Shown here piece after piece: positions 1 through 6,023 of a stretch of 7,843 bases of DNA. A program made the translations under genes and the position numbers. The notes beneath the pieces were generated by a model. The model did no database searches and was not told the DNA's origin. It saw nothing but the letters and a program-made list of their open reading frames with translations. Origin of the DNA: Bacillota bacterium (lineage in GTDB: Bacteria; Bacillota_C; Negativicutes; Sporomusales; Sporomusaceae); contig JAEZQV010000300.1 of NCBI GenBank assembly GCA_023441125.1, positions 1-7,843 on the forward strand, given 5' to 3'. Every line of letters starts with the position of its first letter. The first letter of the stretch is position 1.

Positions 1-320
1 TTGCCGGCCAAATCGATATAGCCGATATTATAATAGATTTTACTGGCTTCGGCCGCCGAGGCAACAAAGGGCATAATCGCGTCCGGGTTGCCGCTTTTAA
101 TAGTGGGGGTCTTGGCCAGCATCTTAATTTCCGTTTTCCGGGCCTCCAGCCAGTCGCCAACATCCCCAGCCTCATTTAACACCTCTTTGGTCATGGCCGT
201 TTCAATGTTGGCGTTTAATATACTCCTGGCCTTCCAGTAATTAAGGCCGCCCAAAGCGCTGAGCGCTATCAGAAAAATGCTCAGAATAGAAACCATTAAT
301 TTCGCTTGTATGCTTTTCAT
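1..320 (-). CDS. Methyl-accepting chemotaxis protein, N-terminal part (cut by window edge)
   Basis: The first 106 residues are visible and the rest lies beyond base 1. A short basic start (MKSIQAK) is followed by a hydrophobic segment at about residues 8-27, which would be the first transmembrane helix. After it comes an extracytoplasmic stretch with the helical pattern and the D-W-L-E-A-R-K-xE-I turn (about residues 56-65) often seen at the start of dCache-type sensor domains of chemoreceptors. The ATG at 320 has a GGAG ribosome binding site 9 nt upstream. The HAMP and signalling domains that would prove the assignment are outside the window, so a membrane histidine kinase or diguanylate cyclase with the same kind of sensor remains possible. 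No ligand can be inferred. It is separated from the decarboxylase operon by 267 nt and is probably an independent transcript. Confidence 0.72.
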   Translation of the reverse strand, partial: MKSIQAKLMVSILSIFLIALSALGGLNYWKARSILNANIETAMTKEVLNEAGDVGDWLEARKTEIKMLAKTPTIKSGNPDAIMPFVASAAEASKIYYNIGYIDLAG

Positions 321-587
321 AGGTGTTTTCTCCTATTTTTTTTCAAAATTAATATTTTTTCTTATTTCTGCTCATGGTGTATAGCTATGTAGTTTTACTC
401 TCTCTGCTAAGTAGTTTCTTATTTACTAAATAAAAATAACCAATATGAACCTCCGGCAAGAATGCTGCTACGCAAATAGCACAAAAACACCACTTGAATC
501 AGACAATTAATTTTGCCGGGCAAACCAATCCTCCAATAACCAAGGGTGCTCTTGTGATTTTAAAACCATATGAGGGATCACTAGAAC
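321..587. other. Intergenic gap between decarboxylase operon and chemoreceptor gene
   Basis: I find no credible gene here. The plus-strand frame that crosses it has no ribosome binding site and runs antisense into the carboxyltransferase gene. The half nearest the chemoreceptor (321-450) is AT-rich and should hold its promoter, but no clear -35/-10 pair or sigma-28 motif stands out. A 13-bp palindrome (TTTGCC-G-GGCAAA, 512-524) lies about 64 nt beyond the stop of the decarboxylase operon. Its centre is too tight for a good RNA hairpin and no T-tract follows, so it is not a convincing terminator. Confidence 0.5.
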
Positions 588-1946
588 TTAACGGGTACGA
601 TTTGTTGCAAAGAAATGTAAAGCGACTTCCGGGAAAAGGGCGTAGGATAAAACATCCTCAACCGCGGCGCCGGGATAGCCCTTAGCGGCCAGCTCTTGCG
701 CCAACGAGGCCATCTGCGGGGGAATATCGTCAGCCGGCCGGTGGGTAATCATCGGTTCATCACCAACGATAAGCTTGCGGAACTCTTCTGTAATCGGCGC
801 CGGCGTACGGCCATACTTGCCTCGGGCCAAATCTTTCACTTCTTTGGGTATTACTGCATAACGGCCCAGCATGACATTAAAGGCGGCCGTAGAGCCAACG
901 ATCTGACTTGTGGGCGTAACCAGCGGCGGATAGCCAAGTTCAGCCCGCACGCGCGGCATTTCTTCAATCAATTCCGGATATTTATCGGCCATACCTTGCT
1001 CCTTCATTTGATTAAGTAAATTAGACAGCATGCCGCCCGGAATCTGGAAGGTAAGAACCTTGGTGTCAATATCTATGGCGGTATTCAGTTGAAATGTTTC
1101 CGCCAATTGCTTCTTGACGCTGCGGAAATGATCGGCAATCGGATAAAGGTGTTCTTTATTAATACCGGTATCCCGCGGCAGTCCTTCCAGCGCAGCAACG
1201 ATAGCTTCGGTGGCCGGCTGGGAAGTACCGAGCGCAAAGGGGGATAACGAGCAATCCACAATGTCCACCCCGGCCTCAATCGCCTTCAGATAAGTCATGG
1301 AGGCCATGCCGCTGGTATAGTGGGTATGTAACTGGATTGGCACCGTTATATTGGCTTTTAAGGTTTTAACAAGCTCATAGGCAACATAAGGGACGAGAAT
1401 TCCCGCCATATCCTTAATACAGATGGAGTCGGCGCCAAGAGCAATCAGATCTTGGGCAACTTTGAGGAAACTCTCGGTATTGTGATAAGGGCTGATTGTA
1501 TAAACACAGGCACCTTGGACGTGCGCGCCGGCTGCTTTGGCCGCCCGCATGGCGACTTCCAGATTACGCACATCGTTTAAAGCATCAAATACCCGGATCA
1601 CACCAATCCCATTGTCAACGGCCCGCTTGACAAATTCAGTCACGACATCGTCGGCGTAGTGATTGTAACCAAGGACATTCTGGCCGCGCAGCAGCATTTG
1701 CAGCGGTGTTTTTTTAACATACTTTTTCAGTGTGCGCAGCCGCTCCCAGGGGTCTTCGTTCAAATAACGCAGGCAACTGTCAAAGGTGGCGCCACCCCAG
1801 GCCTCAAGCGAAAAATAACCGGCGTCATCCAGTTGTTCCAGGACCGGCAGCATGTCCGCCGTCCGCATCCGCGTGGCCGCCAGCGACTGATGGCCGTCAC
1901 GCAGCACAGTTTCGGTAATTTTGAGTGAATTTATTGTCTTGTGCAT
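588..1946 (-). CDS. oadA: Oxaloacetate decarboxylase alpha-type carboxyltransferase subunit, without biotin domain
   Basis: This 452-aa protein transfers the carboxyl group of oxaloacetate (or a similar 2-oxo acid) to biotin. It has the DRE-TIM barrel of transcarboxylase 5S, OadA and pyruvate carboxylase CT domains. Visible motifs are TETVLRDGHQSL (11-22), the W-G-G-A-T-F-D segment (50-56), LLRGQN (85-90), IKDMAG (177-182), LHTHYTSGMA (206-215), GTSQP (240-244) and IPGGM (302-306). Asp17, Lys178, His207 and His209 match the metal site of this family, where the lysine is normally carbamylated. Klebsiella-type OadA is near 590 aa with a C-terminal biotin domain. Here the protein stops before it, and the biotin carrier is a separate gene just upstream. 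An AAAGGAG site lies about 9 nt before the ATG. It is the last gene of the six-gene operon. The neighbouring OadB homologue favours a membrane decarboxylase over a soluble transcarboxylase. Confidence 0.93.
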   Translation of the reverse strand: MHKTINSLKITETVLRDGHQSLAATRMRTADMLPVLEQLDDAGYFSLEAWGGATFDSCLRYLNEDPWERLRTLKKYVKKTPLQMLLRGQNVLGYNHYADDVVTEFVKRAVDNGIGVIRVFDALNDVRNLEVAMRAAKAAGAHVQGACVYTISPYHNTESFLKVAQDLIALGADSICIKDMAGILVPYVAYELVKTLKANITVPIQLHTHYTSGMASMTYLKAIEAGVDIVDCSLSPFALGTSQPATEAIVAALEGLPRDTGINKEHLYPIADHFRSVKKQLAETFQLNTAIDIDTKVLTFQIPGGMLSNLLNQMKEQGMADKYPELIEEMPRVRAELGYPPLVTPTSQIVGSTAAFNVMLGRYAVIPKEVKDLARGKYGRTPAPITEEFRKLIVGDEPMITHRPADDIPPQMASLAQELAAKGYPGAAVEDVLSYALFPEVALHFFATNRTR

Positions 1947-1989
1947 GTCATTTCTCTCCTTTCCAACTTCTCATTCTCTTCTAAAATAA

Positions 1990-2355
1990 TTAACCTATCA
2001 GCACCAATTCCGCACCGGTTTTGATGGGTTCGCCCGGTGTAACATAGATTTCCCGCACCACACCGTCTGTTGCCGCCAATACCGGATTGTGCATTTTCAT
2101 CGCCTCAACAATAACCATTTCCTGACCCTTTTTTACCTTGTCGCCGACACTCACTTTAACGGCAATAACTTTACCCGGCATGGGTGCTGAAATTTTCGTC
2201 CCAGCTACAGCACCGGCAGCCGGGACGGCAGCGGGAGCTGTAGGCGGGACGGCGGCCGGGGCGGGCGCAACCGTTTGAACTACAGGCGCACCGCCCTTTT
2301 TTTCTACACTAACATCATAAGCCTTGCCATTGATAGTAATCGTATATATTGACAT
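1990..2355 (-). CDS. Biotin carrier protein of the Na+-pump decarboxylase
   Basis: A 121-aa protein that carries the carboxyl group as carboxybiotin from the carboxyltransferase to the membrane beta subunit. Residues 1-20 form a short beta-rich start (MSIYTITINGKAYDVSVEK). A flexible Ala/Pro linker spans about 29-52, and a biotinyl domain fills 54-121. The EAMKM motif (84-88) places the biotinylated lysine at Lys87, with the usual APMPGK turn before it and the DGVV and G-E-P-I segments after it. Size and layout match the gamma subunit (MmdC) of Propionigenium and Veillonella methylmalonyl-CoA decarboxylase and the 1.3S subunit of transcarboxylase. A strong AGGAGG site stands about 9 nt before the ATG. 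The gene ends 43 nt before the carboxyltransferase, its obvious partner. Confidence 0.93.
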   Translation of the reverse strand: MSIYTITINGKAYDVSVEKKGGAPVVQTVAPAPAAVPPTAPAAVPAAGAVAGTKISAPMPGKVIAVKVSVGDKVKKGQEMVIVEAMKMHNPVLAATDGVVREIYVTPGEPIKTGAELVLIG

Positions 2356-2417
2356 ACAAACAACCTCCTGTGAATATTGCCAAATAGTAAGGGTTTTACC
2401 GTAATTCCTTAGAATGA

Positions 2418-2642
2418 TTAAGCCGCTTCACCAGCGCTTTCATATTCATTGACAGCAGCCGCAATGATTGCCAGTAATTCCCGGGGAGACAGCTCGCCTG
2501 CTTCCGTTTCGTTTTCAGCAATGGCGCTCATAATAATCGCCAATACTTCATCAGATATCCCGTCTGCCGGCGCCGGCCCGGGTTTGCGCCTGAGCAGCAT
2601 ACATAGGGCAATCGCCATGATAATCAATAGGAGCCAGGTCAA
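2418..2642 (-). CDS. Small OadG/MmdD-like membrane subunit (74 aa), TTG start
   Basis: This 74-aa protein probably anchors or assembles the decarboxylase complex at the membrane. It has one hydrophobic span (about residues 2-17) capped by Arg-Arg-Lys (18-20), a short Pro/Ala hinge (21-26) and an acidic helical tail. The tail holds two copies of the same helix, at 32-45 and 55-68, with the core E-x-L-A-I-I. OadG and MmdD delta subunits share the plan of one span, a Pro/Ala linker and a helical tail, but are usually longer (about 80-115 aa). TTG is the only start that keeps the membrane span and overlaps the upstream stop (TTGA, 2639-2642), with GAGG 9 nt before it, so translational coupling is likely. 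It sits directly before the biotin carrier gene. Identification rests on layout and position and not on a strong family signature. Confidence 0.72.
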   Translation of the reverse strand: MTWLLLIIMAIALCMLLRRKPGPAPADGISDEVLAIIMSAIAENETEAGELSPRELLAIIAAAVNEYESAGEAA

Positions 2643-2803
2643 TCTGTACCGCCTCTTTCCTGCCGAAGTACGGAATGTCCGGTTTTAACGCCTTGTCCGT
2701 CGGATATAGAGTTAAGCCTGGAATTAGACCGCTCCCGGTATACAGTGTATACATAGTATCCCACAGCAGCGGCCAAGCCTACGAGAAACGCAGTTACATT
2801 CAT
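2639..2803 (-). CDS. Very small one-span membrane protein (54 aa) of the decarboxylase operon
   Basis: A 54-aa reading frame fills the space between the beta-subunit gene and the 74-aa subunit gene. It begins MNVTAFLVGLAAAVG, gives one membrane span at about residues 4-22, then a basic, polar tail (Y-R-E-R-S, later R-Q-E-R). GAGG lies 9 nt before the ATG. Its TGA stop overlaps the TTG start of the next gene by 2 nt, which supports real translation. By size and place it may be an accessory subunit comparable with the roughly 55-aa epsilon subunit of Veillonella methylmalonyl-CoA decarboxylase, or an OadG-related stabilising subunit. I do not recognise the sequence itself, and the helix repeated in the 74-aa protein is absent from it. 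Confidence 0.66.
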   Translation of the reverse strand: MNVTAFLVGLAAAVGYYVYTVYRERSNSRLNSISDGQGVKTGHSVLRQERGGTD

Positions 2804-2854
2804 AATTAACAGCCTCGCTTATTCGCCTGTTTCATTTGCAGCCTGAATCGCTGC

Positions 2855-3988
2855 CTATTTTATCCCCAGCAGAGCCAGCAAAATGCCGCCGGAAATGGCT
2901 GTACCGAAAACCCCGGCCAGGTTCGGCCCCATGGCATGCATAATCAGGAAATTGTAGGGGTTTTCTTTTAGTGCGACCACATGGGCTACCCGGGCAGCGA
3001 TCGGCACCGAAGCGATACCGGCCGAGCCAAGCAGCGGATTGATTTTTTCCTTGAGGAACAGATTCATGATCTTTGCCCCGATAACACCGGAAGCCGTGCC
3101 GCCAAGGAAGGCAATCAGTCCCAAGCCGATGATCAGCAGGGTCTGGAAGGTGAGAAAGCGCTCGGCCGCCATGGTCGAGCCGATTGCTACCGTAAGCGTA
3201 ATGGTGATCACATTCATGAGGGCATTGGCCGCCGTGTTGGCCAGCCGTTCAACCAGCAAAACCTCCCGCAGCATGTTGCCCAGCATGAGCATGGTAATCA
3301 GCGGCGCTACCGGCGGCAGCAGCAAATTGACAATGATTGCGATCACAAAGGGAAAAACAATCTTTTCCAGTCTGCTGACAGGCCGGCTCTGCGTCATTAC
3401 GATCGAACGCTCTTCTTTCGAAGTGAGCAGCTTCATAACCGGCGGCTGAATCAGGGGCATCAGCGCCATGTAGGAATAGGCGGCCACAGCAATCTGCGGC
3501 AACAGATGCGGGGCCAGTTTCATGGTAACAAAAATGGCCATCGGACCGTCGGCTCCGCCAATGATGCCAATGGCACCGGCTTCGGCAATGGAAAACTGGC
3601 CGCTCAATTTGGCTAACACAATGGCAATAAAAATGCCGGCATGGGCGGCCGCGCCCAGTATCATCAGACTGGGCCGGGCCAGCATAGGCCCAAAGTCGGT
3701 CATGGCCCCCACCCCCAGGAAGATTAGCGGCGGAATAATGACCAGTTCCACGCCGCGGTACGCATAATAAAATAACCCCCCCGGCGCCGTCAGATCAGAA
3801 CCGGGCACATTGGCAACAATACAGGCAAAACCAATACCCAGCAGCAGAAAAGGTTCATACTTTTTGGCCAGCGCCAAATATACTAAAACGGCGCCGACAA
3901 TCATCATAAAAAGGTTACCGGGCGTAATCGCCATCATGCCGGTCTGTTCGGCAAGTGCATACAGCAGGCCTACGAATTGCTCAAACAT
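2855..3988 (-). CDS. oadB: Na+-translocating decarboxylase beta subunit (OadB/MmdB family)
   Basis: An integral membrane protein of 377 aa that decarboxylates carboxybiotin and exports Na+ across the cytoplasmic membrane. Family landmarks are the G-N-L-x-M-x-x-V-G start (24-32), K-K-Y-E-P (42-46), LIFLGVGAMTDFGP (88-101), GGADGP (144-149), N-P-L-L-G-S-A-G (317-324) and M-H-A-M-G-P-N-x-A-G-V (350-360). Asp147, Tyr173, Asn317, Gly321 and Arg333 fall on the Klebsiella Na+-site residues D203, Y229, N373, G377 and R389. The position matching S382 is Ala326, with Ser327 beside it. I chose the ATG at 3988 because AAAGGA lies 9 nt before it. An in-frame ATG at 4006 would absorb that site and has none of its own. 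It is the second gene of the operon, between two very small membrane-protein genes. Confidence 0.94.
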   Translation of the reverse strand: MFEQFVGLLYALAEQTGMMAITPGNLFMMIVGAVLVYLALAKKYEPFLLLGIGFACIVANVPGSDLTAPGGLFYYAYRGVELVIIPPLIFLGVGAMTDFGPMLARPSLMILGAAAHAGIFIAIVLAKLSGQFSIAEAGAIGIIGGADGPMAIFVTMKLAPHLLPQIAVAAYSYMALMPLIQPPVMKLLTSKEERSIVMTQSRPVSRLEKIVFPFVIAIIVNLLLPPVAPLITMLMLGNMLREVLLVERLANTAANALMNVITITLTVAIGSTMAAERFLTFQTLLIIGLGLIAFLGGTASGVIGAKIMNLFLKEKINPLLGSAGIASVPIAARVAHVVALKENPYNFLIMHAMGPNLAGVFGTAISGGILLALLGIK

Positions 3989-3997
3989 AGAATGCAT

Positions 3998-4003
3998 TCC
4001 TTT
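3998..4003 (-). promoter_or_regulatory. Ribosome binding site that decides the oadB start
   Basis: The minus strand reads AAAGGA here, 9 nt before the ATG at 3988. Longer in-frame starts at 4006 and 3997 lie before or inside this site and have no purine-rich stretch of their own. Confidence 0.7.
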
Positions 4004-4023
4004 CATTGGTAAATAGTAAAATA

Positions 4024-4200
4024 TTAGTGTCCGCCTGTGAGGAATTCGTCAGTAACACTGCCCAGCTTGTTCAGATGGGGAAAAATATAGAGCACTAAAC
4101 TAATGCCCCAGATGATAACTATACTAAGAAAGAAGTCAACAATACTGAGAATTATGGCTCCATCCAAAGTATCTGGTACTGTCATTGGTACAATATTCAT
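4024..4200 (-). CDS. Small membrane protein (58 aa), first gene of the decarboxylase operon
   Basis: A 58-aa frame starts at an ATG with a clear AAAGGAG site 9 nt upstream and ends 35 nt before the beta-subunit start. The N-terminal 15 residues are polar. A long hydrophobic stretch covers about residues 16-40 (I-I-L-S-I-V, then I-V-I-I-W-G, then L-V-L-Y-I-F), giving one span. A short tail P-H-L-N-K-L-G-S and an acidic end follow. Place, size and topology suggest an assembly or accessory subunit of the decarboxylase, perhaps OadG-related, since the N-terminus of OadG is also a single span. I do not recognise the sequence family with certainty. Good initiation signals and tight linkage make it a likely real gene. 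Confidence 0.7.
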   Translation of the reverse strand: MNIVPMTVPDTLDGAIILSIVDFFLSIVIIWGISLVLYIFPHLNKLGSVTDEFLTGGH

Positions 4201-4460
4201 TTTTGCCTGCTCCTTTCGTTGTGTACTTTAATTAGTGAGGGGTTTGATCACCGGGAAGACCTGGATAGTAACTGGTTATCCGGTTAGGGCCTGAAAGAGC
4301 CAGGTCATAGACGTGGCTCTTTCAGTTCCAACCACAGACAAAAACTACGCTAAGTCAGAAGTGAATTCTTAAGGTGCGGCTTTGCTTCAATAACAACTTC
4401 CGTACTTTTTAGCGGCCTTAGCCACCTTGTCCAGGACGTCGGTATGCAATTTAGGTTTGT
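4201..4460. other. Non-coding gap between porin gene and decarboxylase operon
   Basis: This 260-nt stretch must hold the end of the porin transcript and the promoter of the decarboxylase operon. It contains a perfect 12-bp inverted repeat (separate entry), a smaller interrupted inverted repeat nearby (GGATA at 4263-4267 with TATCC at 4277-4281), and a 28-codon open stretch (4387-4473, minus) that reads like a protein C-terminus but has no start. I could not find a convincing -35/-10 pair for the operon on the minus strand. A TTAATTAAAG stretch near 4230-4240 is only a weak -10 candidate. Confidence 0.5.
4291..4325 (-). terminator. Perfect 12-bp inverted repeat; possible terminator or leader hairpin
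   Basis: CTGAAAGAGCCA (4291-4302) and its exact complement TGGCTCTTTCAG (4314-4325) flank an 11-nt loop. Outside the core, GGTT at about 4282-4285 can pair with AACC at about 4330-4333, lengthening the stem with a small bulge. The hairpin lies 136 nt after the porin stop and 91 nt before the first decarboxylase-operon gene. Neither strand has a T-tract after it, so it is not a standard intrinsic terminator. A factor-dependent terminator, an mRNA 3'-end stabiliser, a leader hairpin or an operator are all possible. The repeat itself is certain; the function is not. Confidence 0.5.
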
Positions 4461-5927
4461 TTAAAAATATACATCAAACCGCATTTGATAGCTGGTATCC
4501 AAGTGACTGCTGGTCAGAGTAGTCAGCTCCCGATTTTTGATGTAAGTATCCTGGCACTCCAGTGACATTACGATATTCTTGGCAATAACATGGGAATAGA
4601 CAGCAAATAAGCCTTTTACGTTGTCACTGTTCTTACTGAATAAGTTAAGGGTATTGGTACCCGCGGTAGTAACAACCGCGGTATTGTCAAAGCCGCCAAC
4701 ACCAGCCGGCACAGCGCCCGCATCAATGCTGCGGTAAGCCATCATCCAGGCGCTTTCCCCCACGTTGCTGGGATTAACGATGCCCACCGACGTATAGATT
4801 ACCGGCGGTTTTTTCTTGGCATTGGTTACTTCAACCCACCAGGCCTTGGGATTGGTCGGCAGACCGGCGCCAGCTCCGTTTAATGTGGTGCCGGTAAAGT
4901 CACCAAATACCTGGAGACCGGCAAACCGGGTATCAAACCCGAGCGCATACCCCTCCGAACTTTGGAACAGGTTACCCGCCGGATTGTTTTTTATTCTGGT
5001 GAAGTTATTGACATTTAAATTGTTTCTGGTTTCAACACCGTCATACCAGAAGTAGCCGCCGGTTAAATTGGTAGCTTTAGCCACCGGTACAGTCAGCTGT
5101 GCGCTGGTTAACTGCGAGACATCACCGTTTACAGTGTCATTAGGTGCCACCCTGCCTGTCCAGCCGGTAAACTTGGTATCACCGATTTTCTTGATAATAC
5201 GGACACCGTCTTCATTAAAGGATTTGCTCCACAGACCGTGGGTAAAGAAGTCCGCATAGGTACGGCCTACCCGGAGTTCATCCAGACCAAGGACATTTCT
5301 GGCGGTAATGTTGAAAAGACTGACGCCGACACTGGAACCATAACTGGTGTTGCTTAATGTGGGATACGTTGTATTATTGGGTAAATTACCCCATTTTTCC
5401 CCGTTATTGGTCTCAATCTGTGCTACCATGGTGACTGAATCGTTAAGCTCCGACTTAAAATTCAAACGCAGCCGGTAGTCATAGGCGTCGGTTTTTTTCA
5501 GTTTGACCAAACCGCTGTTATTGCCGGTTTCCGGATTATCAGCAGCTATCCGCAGGCGGGCATCGCCGTATACCCAGGTGTTGGTCTTCTTTTCCACCTT
5601 GGCTACGCGCACCCCCAGTTTATTCAGCTCAGAATTGAATTCGGCCGATAGCTTGTCGATAAGTGCCTTATCTGCATCATTGGCGCTGTCATAACGTTCC
5701 AAAAGCTTAGAAACAACAATTGCCATCTCATAGCGGGTTATTGCCCGGTCCCCTTGGAACATACCATTATAGCCATCAACCATACCAGCTTTAACCAGTT
5801 TATTTACCGCACTGTAGGCCCAGTGATTTGTGGGAACATCACTAAACGACCCGGTAGCCGCATAGGCACTACACGTTAATGCCATCGTCAAGAGGATCGT
5901 CAGAATAATTGCCAGCGATTTTTTCAC
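4461..5927 (-). CDS. SLH-domain outer-membrane porin, OmpM-like
   Basis: A secreted protein of 488 aa. Residues 1-23 form a signal peptide with a signal-peptidase I site after A-Y-A (21-23). Cys19 does not sit in a good lipobox. An SLH domain covers about 27-80 (F-S-D-V, H-W-A-Y, G-Y-N-G-M-F-Q-G, I-T-R-Y-E-M-A). A short coiled coil covers about 88-115. The rest is a beta-barrel with alternating strands, from W-V-Y-G-D-A-R-L-R-I to a terminal F-D-V-Y-F ending in Phe. In Negativicutes such proteins tie the outer membrane to peptidoglycan through the SLH domain and act as general pores. The GTG at 5927 is preferred: a GGGGG site lies 8 nt before it and the signal peptide begins at once. A longer frame from 6008 would put 27 non-signal residues in front and overlap the likely promoter. 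Confidence 0.9.
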   Translation of the reverse strand: MKKSLAIILTILLTMALTCSAYAATGSFSDVPTNHWAYSAVNKLVKAGMVDGYNGMFQGDRAITRYEMAIVVSKLLERYDSANDADKALIDKLSAEFNSELNKLGVRVAKVEKKTNTWVYGDARLRIAADNPETGNNSGLVKLKKTDAYDYRLRLNFKSELNDSVTMVAQIETNNGEKWGNLPNNTTYPTLSNTSYGSSVGVSLFNITARNVLGLDELRVGRTYADFFTHGLWSKSFNEDGVRIIKKIGDTKFTGWTGRVAPNDTVNGDVSQLTSAQLTVPVAKATNLTGGYFWYDGVETRNNLNVNNFTRIKNNPAGNLFQSSEGYALGFDTRFAGLQVFGDFTGTTLNGAGAGLPTNPKAWWVEVTNAKKKPPVIYTSVGIVNPSNVGESAWMMAYRSIDAGAVPAGVGGFDNTAVVTTAGTNTLNLFSKNSDNVKGLFAVYSHVIAKNIVMSLECQDTYIKNRELTTLTSSHLDTSYQMRFDVYF

Positions 5928-5935
5928 TCTTGTTT

Positions 5936-5940
5936 CCCCC
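5936..5940 (-). promoter_or_regulatory. Ribosome binding site that decides the porin GTG start
   Basis: GGGGG on the minus strand, 8 nt before the GTG at 5927. It places the start directly at the signal peptide and argues against the longer in-frame start at 6008. Confidence 0.65.
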
Positions 5941-5966
5941 AATTTTTTAATTCTTTTTGGTATTGA

Positions 5967-5972
5967 ATTATA
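5967..5972 (-). promoter_or_regulatory. Probable -10 box of the porin gene
   Basis: A perfect TATAAT on the minus strand, 39 nt before the GTG start, would give a leader of roughly 30 nt. No good TTGACA-like hexamer is found 16-18 nt further upstream, so the promoter may need an activator or may be weaker than the -10 suggests. It gives the porin gene a means of separate expression from the aconitase-like genes just upstream, after which I see no terminator. Confidence 0.4.
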
Positions 5973-6023
5973 AACAGCAAACCAGGCAGCCTTAGCACCC
6001 GTCGGCAAAGCCCGCGAAAAGTC

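Noticed and set aside
494..685. Plus-strand open frame of 63 codons at the end of the carboxyltransferase gene
   Set aside because: Half of it overlaps the carboxyltransferase in antisense, and it has no ribosome binding site or recognisable features.
588..2355. Soluble methylmalonyl-CoA:pyruvate transcarboxylase or pyruvate carboxylase
   Set aside because: No 12S carboxyltransferase or biotin carboxylase gene is present, while an OadB-type membrane subunit is in the same operon.
2418..2803. Frameshift splitting one delta-subunit gene into the 54-aa and 74-aa frames
   Set aside because: Each frame has its own membrane span and ribosome binding site, and the TTGA overlap is a normal coupling arrangement. 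A fused protein would have two spans, unlike the delta family.
2981..3616. Long plus-strand open frame of 211 codons across the OadB gene
   Set aside because: It is exactly antisense to a well-conserved membrane protein, its translation is rich in Arg, Gln, His and Gly with no domain pattern, and there is no ribosome binding site. It is a shadow of GC-rich codon bias.
4311..4335. Sigma-54 type -24/-12 promoter (GG, 10 nt, GC) on the minus strand
   Set aside because: Only the GG/GC spacing fits. The -12 element reads GAGC instead of TTGC, and the match lies inside the inverted repeat, so it is probably chance.
5928..6008. 27-residue N-terminal extension of the porin from an upstream start
   Set aside because: It would bury the signal peptide and span the TATAAT box, and the GTG at 5927 has its own GGGGG site.
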